Shown here one piece after another: positions 49,931 through 57,916 of a DNA stretch of 64,000 nucleotides. The position numbers and the translations under genes were made by a program. The stretch is from contig JAUYNO010000082.1 in the NCBI GenBank assembly GCA_030696045.1, forward strand, positions 27,226 to 91,225, read 5' to 3'. The stretch is from Stagnimonas sp. (GTDB lineage Bacteria; Pseudomonadota; Gammaproteobacteria; Nevskiales; Nevskiaceae). The notes below the pieces were generated by a model. The model worked only from the letters and a program-made list of their open reading frames with translations, did not search any database and was not told where the DNA came from. Position 1 is the stretch's first letter. Each line of letters opens with the position of its first letter.

Positions 49931-50906
49931 GAGCGCTGTGCGGATAGGCGTCATCCGCAACCCGCGCAGCCAGCGCAACCGGGTTGCAGCGCAGGCCGGG
50001 CCAGAGCCGGAGGTGGTCTCTGGGCGTGTGCGCCTGGCCGAGCCGATGAGTACCGAAGCCCTGATCGAGACCCTGCGTGACTACCAGCGCAGCGGTATCG
50101 ATCACGTCGTTGTCGATGGCGGCGACGGCACCCTGCGCGAGGTGCTGACCCAGCTGCCGCCCATCTATGGCGCCGCGCTGCCGACGATTTCGCTGATCGC
50201 CTCCGGCAATACCAATCTGGCCACCGCCGATGTCGGCGGCTTCGCCCGCAGCCCGCAGGCGCTGGCGCAAGTGCTGGCGACCGTCGAGGGCCGCGCACCG
50301 ACGCGACAGAGCGAGCGCACGGTGATCGAGGCGGTCTGGCCCGACGGCTCGCGACCGCCGGTGTCCGGTTTCTTCCTTGGCAGCGCCGGCTATCTGCACG
50401 GCTGGCGCATGGCGCATTCCGACATCCATACCCGCGGTCTCTGGCACCGCTGGGCAGTGGCGGCGACCATCGCCCGCGCCGCCTGGCAGATCATCACCGG
50501 CAAGCCGGACAGCGACTGGCAGCGCGGCAGCCGCCTGAGCCTGGGGGTGGACGGGGGCGCCGCGCGGGACGGCGCGCGCTTCGTCTTCCTCGTCTGCAGT
50601 CTGGAAAAACTGTTCATGGGCCTCTGGCCGTTCTGGGATCACGGCCAGGACCCGGCCCGGCCGCTGCGCTGGCTCGACATCAGCGCGCCAGCACCGCAGT
50701 TCGCGCGCGCCCTGTTGTCGCTGCTGCGCGGCAGGCCCAAGGCCTGGATGCGGGCCACCGGCTCCTACCGCAGCGGCGATGCCCAGACCCTGATGCTAGG
50801 CCTCGATGAGGAGTTGGTGATCGACGGCGAGGCCTATCCACCCGACCGCGACGGCCGCATCGAACTGCGCCCGGGCGCGCGCTTCCGCTTCCATGCACCC
50901 GGCTGA
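49923..50906 (+). CDS. Diacylglycerol/ceramide-kinase-like protein (CpgB-like)
   Basis: A 327-residue DAGK_cat-fold protein from GTG 49923, overlapping the CDP-alcohol transferase stop by 8 bases. The N-terminal VIRNPRSQRN, the glycine-rich nucleotide loop VVDGGDGTLREVL and LIASGNTNLATADVGG mark the lipid-kinase family (sphingosine/DAG/ceramide kinases). The C-terminal beta domain (LSLGVDGGAA, LDISAPAPQFARALL, IDGEAYPPDRDGRIEL) is complete. Caulobacter CpgB, a member of this family, phosphorylates ceramide; context makes ceramide a good candidate substrate. It is followed by a nucleotidyltransferase-like gene overlapping by 14 bases. Confidence 0.82.
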   Translation: MAESAVRIGVIRNPRSQRNRVAAQAGPEPEVVSGRVRLAEPMSTEALIETLRDYQRSGIDHVVVDGGDGTLREVLTQLPPIYGAALPTISLIASGNTNLATADVGGFARSPQALAQVLATVEGRAPTRQSERTVIEAVWPDGSRPPVSGFFLGSAGYLHGWRMAHSDIHTRGLWHRWAVAATIARAAWQIITGKPDSDWQRGSRLSLGVDGGAARDGARFVFLVCSLEKLFMGLWPFWDHGQDPARPLRWLDISAPAPQFARALLSLLRGRPKAWMRATGSYRSGDAQTLMLGLDEELVIDGEAYPPDRDGRIELRPGARFRFHAPG

Positions 50907-51849
50907 AGCCGACGCGGCCGTGCCGCTGCGGCTAGCCATCGCCGCCGAATTGGCAGTGGACGTGCCGGAGCCGATGCGCGCCTTGGCCGCGCATCTCGCC
51001 CAGCAGGGCGGCGAGCTGCCACTGGCGGTGCTGTTCTACGGCTCCAACCTGCGCACTCGCGATCTCGACGGCGTCATCGACTTCTACCTGTTGGTGGACT
51101 CCCTGCCCGGCTGGTACGGCCCGCGTCGCTGGGCGGCGCTGAGCAACGGCGCGCTGCCGCCCAACGTCGCCTACCTCGAATGGCCGTACCAGGGCCGCAC
51201 CCTGCGCACCAAGTTCGCGCTGCTGAGCCTGGCGCAGTTCCAGCGCGGCGTCGCCGGCGCGGGCATCGACACCACCCTGTGGGCGCGCTTCGCGCAGCCG
51301 GCGGCGCTGGTCTGGGCGCGCGACGCTGCCGCGCAGCAGGCCGCCGAGCAGGCCGTGGCGCAGGCCGTCACCACCGCTGCGCGCTGGGCGGCGCTGCTGG
51401 GGCCGGAGCAGGCCAGCGCCAGCGCCTACTGGGACAGCCTGTTCGCCCGCACCTATGCCGCCGAACTGCGGGTGGAGACCAAGCAGCGCGCCAGCAGCAT
51501 CGTCGCCCATGCCGAAGCACGGTTTGCCGCGCTGCTGCCGCTGGCCTGGCAGGCGGCCGGGATCGCATGCGAAGTCCGTCGTGACGAACTGCGGCCGCAG
51601 CTGTCAGTTGCCGAACGCAGCGCCGCCGAACGCGCCTGGGCCTGGCGTGCCGGCCTGGGCAAGCCGCTCAACCTGCTCCGCCTGGTCAAGGGCGCCTGGA
51701 CTTTTGACGGTGGTGCCGACTACCTGGCCTGGAAGGTCGAGCGCCACAGCGGCCTGCGCGTCGAACTGAGCGACTGGCAGCGCCGGCACCCGGTGCTGTC
51801 AGCGCCGCGCATCCTTTGGCAGCTGCGGCGGAAGGGTGTGATCCGATAG
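50893..51849 (+). CDS. Nucleotidyltransferase-like protein of sphingolipid locus
   Basis: A 318-residue protein of no family I recognise with certainty. Near residue 50 it has LAVLFYGSNLRTRDLDGVID followed by FYLLVDSLPG, a pattern like the G-S-x-(D/E)-x-D active-site strand of polymerase-beta-type nucleotidyltransferases. The remainder is helical and Ala/Arg/Trp-rich, with a C-terminal WKVERHSGLRVELSDWQRRH. Its start lies inside the ceramide-kinase-like gene (14-base overlap) and it is last in that operon, before a terminator. It probably modifies the phosphorylated ceramide or its head group; the reaction is unknown. Confidence 0.6.
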   Translation: MHPAEADAAVPLRLAIAAELAVDVPEPMRALAAHLAQQGGELPLAVLFYGSNLRTRDLDGVIDFYLLVDSLPGWYGPRRWAALSNGALPPNVAYLEWPYQGRTLRTKFALLSLAQFQRGVAGAGIDTTLWARFAQPAALVWARDAAAQQAAEQAVAQAVTTAARWAALLGPEQASASAYWDSLFARTYAAELRVETKQRASSIVAHAEARFAALLPLAWQAAGIACEVRRDELRPQLSVAERSAAERAWAWRAGLGKPLNLLRLVKGAWTFDGGADYLAWKVERHSGLRVELSDWQRRHPVLSAPRILWQLRRKGVIR

Positions 51850-51862
51850 CAAATCGCCAACC

Positions 51863-51897
51863 AAGAAAAAGCCCGGGCGGACCCGGGCTTTTTCTTG
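51863..51897. terminator. Bidirectional rho-independent terminator
   Basis: AAGAAAAAGCCCGGG-CGGA-C and CCGGGCTTTTTCTT form a stem with flanking A/T runs between the + operon ending at 51849 and the spt gene ending at 51911. Confidence 0.9.
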
Positions 51898-51910
51898 CAG
51901 CTTGGTCGAC

Positions 51911-53209
51911 TCAGACGCCGGCGTTGGCCACCAGACCGAGGTCGGTATTGGCCGGGAAGGCCAGGCCCTTGTGGGTCGCCGCGCGGCGGGTTTCCGGCAG
52001 CGCCGGCACCGGCGCCAGCACGCCGAGTTGGCGGCCGATCATCTCGAACAGCTGCAGGGCGCGGTCGATCTGCTCGAAGCTGTGGGCGGCGCTGACGCTG
52101 GAGCGCAGCAGCGGCGAGGCGGTCGGGGTGGCCGGCGGCAGCGCGAGGTTCAGGTACAGGCCACCTTCCAGCAGGCGGTTCCAGAATTCGACGGCCAGCT
52201 GGCTGTCCTTCAGCGCCACCGAGACTATCGGGCTGGGCTGGGGGCCGACCGTGAAGCCGCGCTCACGCAAGCCCTGGTACAGGCGGTTGGCGTTGGCGTG
52301 CAGCTTGGTGCGCAGTTCGGGGGCTTCCTGCAGGCGTCGCAGCGCGGTCACTGTCGAGGCCATCACCGAGGGCGGCAGCGAGGCGGTGAACATGTAGGGG
52401 CGGCAGGCGACGCGCAGCACATCGAAGTCGTCGATGTTGGACACGCAGAAGCCGCCGACGCTGCCCAGGCTCTTGGAGAAGGTGCCGACCACGAAGTCGA
52501 CCGCGGCCTCGGTTTCCGGACCGGCCTGTTCGGCCAGGCCGCGACCGTGCTCGCCGAGCACGCCCAGGGAATGGGCCTCGTCGACCATCAGATAGGCGCC
52601 GGTCTCGCGCTTGACCTGGGCGATCTCGCGCAGGGGCGCGGCGTCGCCGAGCATGGAGTAGATGCCCTCGACCACGATCAGCTTGCTGCCCGGCATGTCC
52701 TTGAGACGGTTCAGGCGCTTGTGCAGGTCTTCCGGATCGTTGTGGCGGAAGCGCACCACTTCGGCGTGACCCAGGCGGGCGCCGTCGTAGATGCTGGCGT
52801 GGCTGTCGCTGTCCAGCAGCAGGTAGTCGCCCTTGCCGGCCAGGGTCGAGAGCATGCCCAGGTTGGCCTGGTAGCCGGTCGAGAACACCATGCAGTGACG
52901 GCGCTGGAAGTACTTGGCCAGCTCCAGTTCCAGCTTGCGGTGGGCGCCATAGCTGCCGTTGGCGATGCGCGAGCCGGTGGTGCCGGTGCCATTGCGACGT
53001 AAGACCTGAACCGACTCTTCGATGCACTCGGAGTCGAACGTCAGGCCCAGGTAGTTGTTGGTGCCGAGCAGGATGGTCTTCTTGCCGCGATGCATGCCCT
53101 CGGTGGGCGACAGCATCTCGTCGAACACCATCTCGAACGGGTTCTGGCCCACGGCGCGCAAGCGGTCGTAGGTCTCACGCAGGGGATCGAATTTGGAAAG
53201 GATGCTCAC
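51911..53209 (-). CDS. spt: Serine palmitoyltransferase (bacterial Spt)
   Basis: A 432-residue PLP enzyme of the alpha-oxoamine synthase family, starting GTG 53209. It condenses serine with an acyl thioester to 3-oxosphinganine, the first step to sphingolipids. Visible: TNNYLGLTFD, SDSHASIYDG, MVDEAHSLGVLG and the PLP-binding TFSKSLGSVGGF. Length fits soluble bacterial Spt; BioF and 2-amino-3-ketobutyrate ligase share the fold. The adjacent acyl carrier protein (6 bases upstream), CerR-like reductase and acyl-AMP ligase favour Spt strongly. It is last in the minus-strand run ending at the bidirectional terminator. Confidence 0.85.
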   Translation of the reverse strand: MSILSKFDPLRETYDRLRAVGQNPFEMVFDEMLSPTEGMHRGKKTILLGTNNYLGLTFDSECIEESVQVLRRNGTGTTGSRIANGSYGAHRKLELELAKYFQRRHCMVFSTGYQANLGMLSTLAGKGDYLLLDSDSHASIYDGARLGHAEVVRFRHNDPEDLHKRLNRLKDMPGSKLIVVEGIYSMLGDAAPLREIAQVKRETGAYLMVDEAHSLGVLGEHGRGLAEQAGPETEAAVDFVVGTFSKSLGSVGGFCVSNIDDFDVLRVACRPYMFTASLPPSVMASTVTALRRLQEAPELRTKLHANANRLYQGLRERGFTVGPQPSPIVSVALKDSQLAVEFWNRLLEGGLYLNLALPPATPTASPLLRSSVSAAHSFEQIDRALQLFEMIGRQLGVLAPVPALPETRRAATHKGLAFPANTDLGLVANAGV

Positions 53210-53215
53210 TGGACT

Positions 53216-53467
53216 TCAATCCCTCGCACGCAGTTGATCAACGACTTTCGCCAGATCGGCCAGTGTTTCCACATCCGAGACCCGATCCAGCGGAATAACA
53301 ATCTCAAAACGGTCTTCCAGCGACATGATGAAATCCATCACCGCCAACGAGTCCAGGTGCAGGTCGGTGACGATCCGGGTCTCCCCGGTCATCGTCACCG
53401 AGGCCGGCACGATCTCCCGCAGGCCTTGAATGATCTCGGCTTGGGTCTTGTTGAAACTTTCAGTCAT
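53216..53467 (-). CDS. acpR: Acyl carrier protein of the sphingolipid locus
   Basis: An 83-residue acidic protein from ATG 53467 with a conserved phosphopantetheine site DLHLDSLAVMDFI. Further along it has EDRFEIVIPLDRVSDVETL, typical of type II ACPs. It probably carries the acyl chain used by Spt, loaded by the acyl-AMP ligase at 54591, as in the Caulobacter Spt-AcpR-AasR set. It is encoded 6 bases before spt. A promoter-like pair lies about 80 bases upstream. Confidence 0.85.
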   Translation of the reverse strand: MTESFNKTQAEIIQGLREIVPASVTMTGETRIVTDLHLDSLAVMDFIMSLEDRFEIVIPLDRVSDVETLADLAKVVDQLRARD

Positions 53468-53544
53468 CCCAGCAGATCCCAAGGCAATATCCGTGCAGCA
53501 TCCGCGCAGCAACTCACTGCTGCTTGAGCAAAAAATAGCGATAT

Positions 53545-53574
53545 ATCTTAGGGCCGGTGCTGGGCTTTTGTCAT
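53545..53574 (-). promoter_or_regulatory. Candidate promoter for acpR-spt
   Basis: On the minus strand ATGACA (53569-53574) and TAAGAT (53545-53550) are separated by 18 bases, followed by an AT-rich stretch (ATATCGCTATTTTTTG), in the 167-base gap between cerR and acpR. The same gap has an inverted repeat GCTGTTTTT/AAAAACAGC (53593-53625) just after cerR that may end the upstream transcript. Confidence 0.45.
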
Positions 53575-53634
53575 GGAGGCTTAATAAAGCAAGCTGTTTT
53601 TACTGCCCCAGACCTCAAAAACAGCGGGTTTTTA

Positions 53635-54594
53635 CTACAGCCAGCCGGCCTGGCGGTACCAGTCCGCAGTGCTGGCAAAGCCGTCCTGCAGGCCGTGGGC
53701 GGGTCCGGTGCCCGGCGCCCGCCAGAGTTCGTCGGCGCTCAGCCCCCAGTCCTCGTGCAGGAGTTCCCGCACCTTGCCGGGACCGAGCATGGCGGCCTGC
53801 CCCGCCAGTTTCGCGAGACTGCCGGCCAGCCAGCCGCCGGTTTTCAGCGCTGCAGCCGGAACCTGGAAATAACGCGGCCGGCGATTGCCGACCGCCTCGG
53901 CGCCCGCCGCCAGGATCTGCCGCCAGCCATAGCCCTGCGGCCGCCCGTCGGCGATGGCCTGCACCCGGCCGCTGGGCCCGGCTTCCAGCCGGTCGGCGAG
54001 CGCGGCGGCGGCGTCCTCGACATGGATCAGCGCCATCCGCGCGCGCGGACCACCCAGCAAGGGGATCAGCCGACCCCGGGCCAGTTGGAAGAACACCAGG
54101 GTCTCGCGGTCGCCCGGGCCGTAGATGGCAGGCGGGCGGATCACGCTCACCCGCGCGTGGCCCAGCACCTCGAAGGCCACCTCCTCGCCGGCCCGCTTGC
54201 TGGCACCGTAGTCGGACAGGCCGGGCTCGCGCGCCGCCAGACTCGACACCAGCAGCAGTTGCGCCGCCGGCGCATGCTCGCGCACGGCCTCTGCCAGGGC
54301 GCGGCTGCCATCGCGATTGACCTGCAGGAATTCGGCCCGGTCGCGTGCCTTGATCAGCCCGGCCAGGTGCAGGACGGCATCGGCGCCCGCGACCAGGCGA
54401 TCCAGCGCCCGCCGGTCGGCCAGCGAGCCCAGCACCAGTTCCGGTTCCAGCTGCTGCCAGAGCGGATGCAGGGGCTGGCTCCGCACCAGCAGGCGCAGCC
54501 GCCAGCCGCGACGGGCCAGCTCGGCGACCACCTGGCGGCCAAGGAAGCCGGTGGCGCCGGTGACCGCGACCAGCCGGCCGCCAGCGCCGCTCAT
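53635..54594 (-). CDS. cerR: NAD(P)-dependent epimerase/reductase, ceramide reductase-like (CerR)
   Basis: A 319-residue extended-SDR protein from ATG 54594: VAVTGATGFLGRQVVAELAR, LVSSLAAREPGL (catalytic Ser), YGASKRAGE (Tyr/Lys) and VIRPPAIYGPGDRET. In Caulobacter a protein of this kind (CerR) reduces the 3-oxo group of oxidised ceramide, and it is always clustered with spt and acyl-AMP ligase. Its start overlaps the stop of the acyl-AMP ligase (ATGA). The protein is soluble; the predicted C-terminal helical part may contact membrane lipid. Confidence 0.82.
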   Translation of the reverse strand: MSGAGGRLVAVTGATGFLGRQVVAELARRGWRLRLLVRSQPLHPLWQQLEPELVLGSLADRRALDRLVAGADAVLHLAGLIKARDRAEFLQVNRDGSRALAEAVREHAPAAQLLLVSSLAAREPGLSDYGASKRAGEEVAFEVLGHARVSVIRPPAIYGPGDRETLVFFQLARGRLIPLLGGPRARMALIHVEDAAAALADRLEAGPSGRVQAIADGRPQGYGWRQILAAGAEAVGNRRPRYFQVPAAALKTGGWLAGSLAKLAGQAAMLGPGKVRELLHEDWGLSADELWRAPGTGPAHGLQDGFASTADWYRQAGWL

Positions 54595-56327
54595 GGGCTG
54601 TCGTCGTCCGGCACGGTGTAGCGGTTCTCGAGATAGAGCTTGCGCGCGCCGGCCCGGCTCAGCTTGCCGGAGGAGGTGCGCGGCAGGGATCGCGGCGGCA
54701 CGGTCAGCACCCGGGTCTCGATGCCGTGCCGCAGGCGCAGCAGATCGCTGACCTGCTGGCACAGCGCCGCGCGCGTGGCCTCGTCGGCGTTGCGGAACTC
54801 CACCAGCACCAGCACCTGCTCGCCCTGACCGTCATCGACCGCGATGGCGGCGACATCGCCGCTGCGCAGGGCCTCGATTTCGCTCTCGGCGGTCCATTCC
54901 AGGTCCTGCGGCCAGATGTTGCGGCCGTTGATGATGATCAGATCCTTGGCGCGGCCGGTGATGACGATCTGGCCCTCGCGCAGGTAGCCGAGATCGCCGG
55001 TGTCCAGCCAGCCGTCGGCCGACAGTACCGCCGCCGTCGCCTCCGGCTGGCCGAAGTAGGAGTGCATCAGGCTCGGGCCGCGGGTGTAGATGCGGCCGAC
55101 CCGGGCTTCCGCCAGCACCTGGCCGGCGTCGCCACGCACCTCGAAGCGGTGCTCGGGCAGCACCGGGCCGCAGAGCACGAAGTCGCGGCTGCGCGGGCTG
55201 CCGGGAGCGGCCAGCTCGGCGCGGTGCTCGCGCTCCAGCACGTCGATATCGAGGCAGTCGGCGCGTATGCCCTGGCCGATGGGAGCAAAGCTCAGGGCCA
55301 GCGCGGTCTCGGCCATGCCGTAGCTGGGCACGAAGGCGCTGGCGCTGAAGCCGCGCGGCGCGAAGCGCTCGGAGAACTTCTTCAGCGGCTCCGGCCGCAC
55401 CATGTCGCCGCCGATGCCGGCGCCGCGCCAGCGGCTCAGTTCCAGGTGCTCGGTCGGCGCGGTTTCGGCGCGGCGGGCCGCCAGCTCGTAGCCGAAGGTG
55501 GGCGAGTAGGACAGGGTCGCGCCATTGCGGGTAATCAGGTCCAGCCAGAGCAAGGGCCGGCGCGCGAAGTCGCGGGTGGCGAACAGGTCCACCGAGACCT
55601 GGCAGACCAGGGGTGTCAGCAGGAAGCCGATCAGGCCCATGTCGTGGTACAGCGGCAGCCAGGAGCTGCAGCGGTCGCCGGGGCCGATCCGCAGGCCGTC
55701 GCGGGCGATGCCACGGACATTGGCCATCAGCGCCCGCTGGGTTACCGCGACGCCGAGCGGAAAGCGGGTACTGCCGGAGGAGAACTGCAGATAGCAGAAG
55801 TCATCCGCGACGACCTCCGGCAAGGGGCCCTCGACCGGCGCGACGCCATCCAGCAGCGCCAGGGTGCCGGCCAGTTTCAGGCCCAGACCCTCGCAGGCCT
55901 CGGTGAGGCGATCCAGCATGGTCGCCGGGGCGAAGGCGGCGGCGACGGCGGCGCTCTCGATCATCCGGCGGATGTGGGCAATGTAGGCGCCGCGCCCCCC
56001 GAAGGCGGCCGGCAGCGGCAGCGTGGTAGGCACCAGGCCGGCGTACTCGCAGGCGAAGAAGCCGCGCGCGAAGTCACCGTCGGTGTCGGCGATCAGGGCC
56101 ACCCGCTCGCCCGGCAGTAGCCCACTGGCCAGCAGCTTGCGCGCCAGCACCTGGGACTGCTCGCGCAGTTTCGCGTAGCTCAGGGCCTCGGCCAGCTCAC
56201 CCTTGCCGGTGTAGAAATTCAGGCCGGTTTCGCCCTGGGCGGCGTAATCCAGCGCCTGCGGCAGGGTGGCGAAATCGGCGAGCCGGTACGGAAGCTGCCG
56301 GTTGTTGGTGGGCGTATGCGCCTGCAT
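54591..56327 (-). CDS. aasR: Fatty acyl-AMP ligase / acyl-ACP synthetase (AasR-like)
   Basis: A 578-residue adenylate-forming enzyme of the FAAL class. Visible: LQFSSGSTRFPLGVAVTQ (A3), WLPLYHDMGLIGFLL, SYGMAETALALSF (A5), WLDTGDLGYLREGQIVITGR (A7/A8) and the terminal lysine in LPRTSSGKLSR. FAALs activate fatty acids as acyl-AMP and load them onto ACP. In bacterial ceramide loci this enzyme (AasR) charges the dedicated ACP for Spt. Directly upstream of cerR with overlapping codons. ATG 56327. Confidence 0.88.
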   Translation of the reverse strand: MQAHTPTNNRQLPYRLADFATLPQALDYAAQGETGLNFYTGKGELAEALSYAKLREQSQVLARKLLASGLLPGERVALIADTDGDFARGFFACEYAGLVPTTLPLPAAFGGRGAYIAHIRRMIESAAVAAAFAPATMLDRLTEACEGLGLKLAGTLALLDGVAPVEGPLPEVVADDFCYLQFSSGSTRFPLGVAVTQRALMANVRGIARDGLRIGPGDRCSSWLPLYHDMGLIGFLLTPLVCQVSVDLFATRDFARRPLLWLDLITRNGATLSYSPTFGYELAARRAETAPTEHLELSRWRGAGIGGDMVRPEPLKKFSERFAPRGFSASAFVPSYGMAETALALSFAPIGQGIRADCLDIDVLEREHRAELAAPGSPRSRDFVLCGPVLPEHRFEVRGDAGQVLAEARVGRIYTRGPSLMHSYFGQPEATAAVLSADGWLDTGDLGYLREGQIVITGRAKDLIIINGRNIWPQDLEWTAESEIEALRSGDVAAIAVDDGQGEQVLVLVEFRNADEATRAALCQQVSDLLRLRHGIETRVLTVPPRSLPRTSSGKLSRAGARKLYLENRYTVPDDDSP

Positions 56328-56463
56328 CGATGGGGGACCGCCCTTGGGCTCGGGAACAGCAGAAGCGGATTCTGAGGTTCTTCTTTATTGGAGGAGAATG
56401 TTCTTGCCGCTGCGCGGCGATATGGCGGAATGATATCGCAGCCACCCCCGGTGGCCGCACTTG

Positions 56464-57861
56464 CTACTGGTAGCCGGCGGCGCGGGCGGAGGGCGTCAGT
56501 GGTCCGCTGCCCGGCGGGCGCTGGAACCAGCGGCGCACCAGCCAGAACTGGCTCAGGAACAACAGGGCCATGCCCAGCACCGAAGCCAGGCCGGCGCCGC
56601 GCAGGCCGCCCCAGTCACCGTCGCTGGCGACCAGCAGATAGAGCAGGGGCACGTACAGCAGCGTCACTCCCAGGCGTGCCCGGAACGCCGGAGCGGCGAG
56701 CCCGGTGCTGATCAGCAGGGGCTCCAGCGGCACCGCCCAGATGCCGATCACCGCCGAGGCCAGCAGCCAGAGCATCACCGGATGGGCGGCCACGAACTCC
56801 GGGCCCATGATCCAGCCCAGCGCCGGCTTGCCGACCAGCAGGGCGATCAGCAGCAGGCCGGTGGCCAGGCCGCCACCGGCCAGGGTGAGTTGCACCACCA
56901 GCTTGCGCAGGCCGTGGCGGTCGCCGGACTGCGCCAACCGCGCCAGCTCCGGATAGAGCGCCGGCACCACCAGCTTGGCCGGCTTGGCCAGGGCATTCGC
57001 GACCTGGCGGGCGATGCGGTACAGCGCCGCCTCCCGCGCGCCCAGCAGGGCGCCCACCATCAGGGTGCCGAGCTGGGTGAAGGCGGTGCCCAGGCTGGAA
57101 TTGAAATTGGTGGACCAGACAAAGCTCCAGATGCCCGGCATGCCCTCGGCCAGGGGGCGGCCGCTGCGCAGACGGAAGCCGGCCAGCAGCTGGCGGGAGT
57201 GCAGGGCCCAGGCGGCGGCGGCGAACAGGAAGCCGAAGGCCGCGACCTGGCCGAGGAACCAGATCAGCAGGAAGCTGGACAGGCCGGCGCCGTACTTCCA
57301 GGCCAGCGCGGCACCGACCAGCCGCACCCAGGATTCGATCGAGCTCTGCGCGGCGATCAGGTCGAAGCGGTCCATCAGCCGCAGCACGCCGGTGGGCGTG
57401 GCGCTGACCAGGAAGCAGATGATGAAGGCATATAGCGACATCTGCGGTCGCAGGGTCTCGGGCCAGCCGAGGCTGGAGCCGACCAGCCAGATGCCGCCGA
57501 CCGCGATCAGCAGGCCGGCGATGGCGCTGATGGCATCGAGACTCAGGCTGAAGCGGAACACCTGCTGGAAGTCGGCGGTCCGGCCGTCCTGCAAGGGGGC
57601 GGTGCCGTAGTGGATAACGGCCTGCCAGGACTGGAATTTGCTGAGGTCGCTGACCGTCTGCATGTAGGCGTGCACCAGGATCAGCACGCCCAGGGATTCC
57701 ACCCCCAGAGCCCGCGCCGCGATGGCCAGCGCTGCCGTGCTCACCACGGCGTTGACCAGTTTGCCGCCGAGCAGGATGCCCGCATTGCCGAGCACCTGCC
57801 GGAATGAGCTACGACTCTGCTGCGGGGGCTGCGGCTCGCTCAAGCGACGATCTGCTGGCAC
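56464..57861 (-). CDS. Lipopolysaccharide/polysaccharide flippase (MATE/MOP superfamily)
   Basis: A 465-residue membrane protein with twelve or more hydrophobic helices of the Wzx-like (polysaccharide biosynthesis) family: VLGNAGILLGGKLVNAVVST and a second half ending LASVLGMALLFLSQFWLV. It probably flips a lipid-linked glycan or a modified lipid across the inner membrane; within this locus a glycosylated or phosphorylated ceramide is conceivable. The annotated start is GTG 57861, only 2 bases after a terminator T run, so a start farther in (for example GTG at QVLGNAG) or a leaderless message should be considered. Confidence 0.82.
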   Translation of the reverse strand: MPADRRLSEPQPPQQSRSSFRQVLGNAGILLGGKLVNAVVSTAALAIAARALGVESLGVLILVHAYMQTVSDLSKFQSWQAVIHYGTAPLQDGRTADFQQVFRFSLSLDAISAIAGLLIAVGGIWLVGSSLGWPETLRPQMSLYAFIICFLVSATPTGVLRLMDRFDLIAAQSSIESWVRLVGAALAWKYGAGLSSFLLIWFLGQVAAFGFLFAAAAWALHSRQLLAGFRLRSGRPLAEGMPGIWSFVWSTNFNSSLGTAFTQLGTLMVGALLGAREAALYRIARQVANALAKPAKLVVPALYPELARLAQSGDRHGLRKLVVQLTLAGGGLATGLLLIALLVGKPALGWIMGPEFVAAHPVMLWLLASAVIGIWAVPLEPLLISTGLAAPAFRARLGVTLLYVPLLYLLVASDGDWGGLRGAGLASVLGMALLFLSQFWLVRRWFQRPPGSGPLTPSARAAGYQ

Positions 57862-57862
57862 G

Positions 57863-57895
57863 AAAAAGGGCCGCGAGTATGAAACATCGCGGCCC
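57863..57895 (-). terminator. Rho-independent terminator downstream of pirin gene
   Basis: Reading leftward: GGGCCGCGA-TGTTTCATAC-TCGCGGCCC followed by TTTTT (57863-57867). It separates the pirin transcript from the flippase gene, which starts right after it. Confidence 0.88.
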
Positions 57896-57916
57896 AGGTT
57901 CGCAGCAGTGCGGTCC

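Noticed and set aside
51911..53209. 2-amino-3-ketobutyrate CoA ligase or BioF
   Set aside because: Same fold, but the adjacent ACP, CerR-like and acyl-AMP ligase genes and TFSKSLGSVGGF motif fit Spt better; no threonine dehydrogenase or biotin genes nearby.
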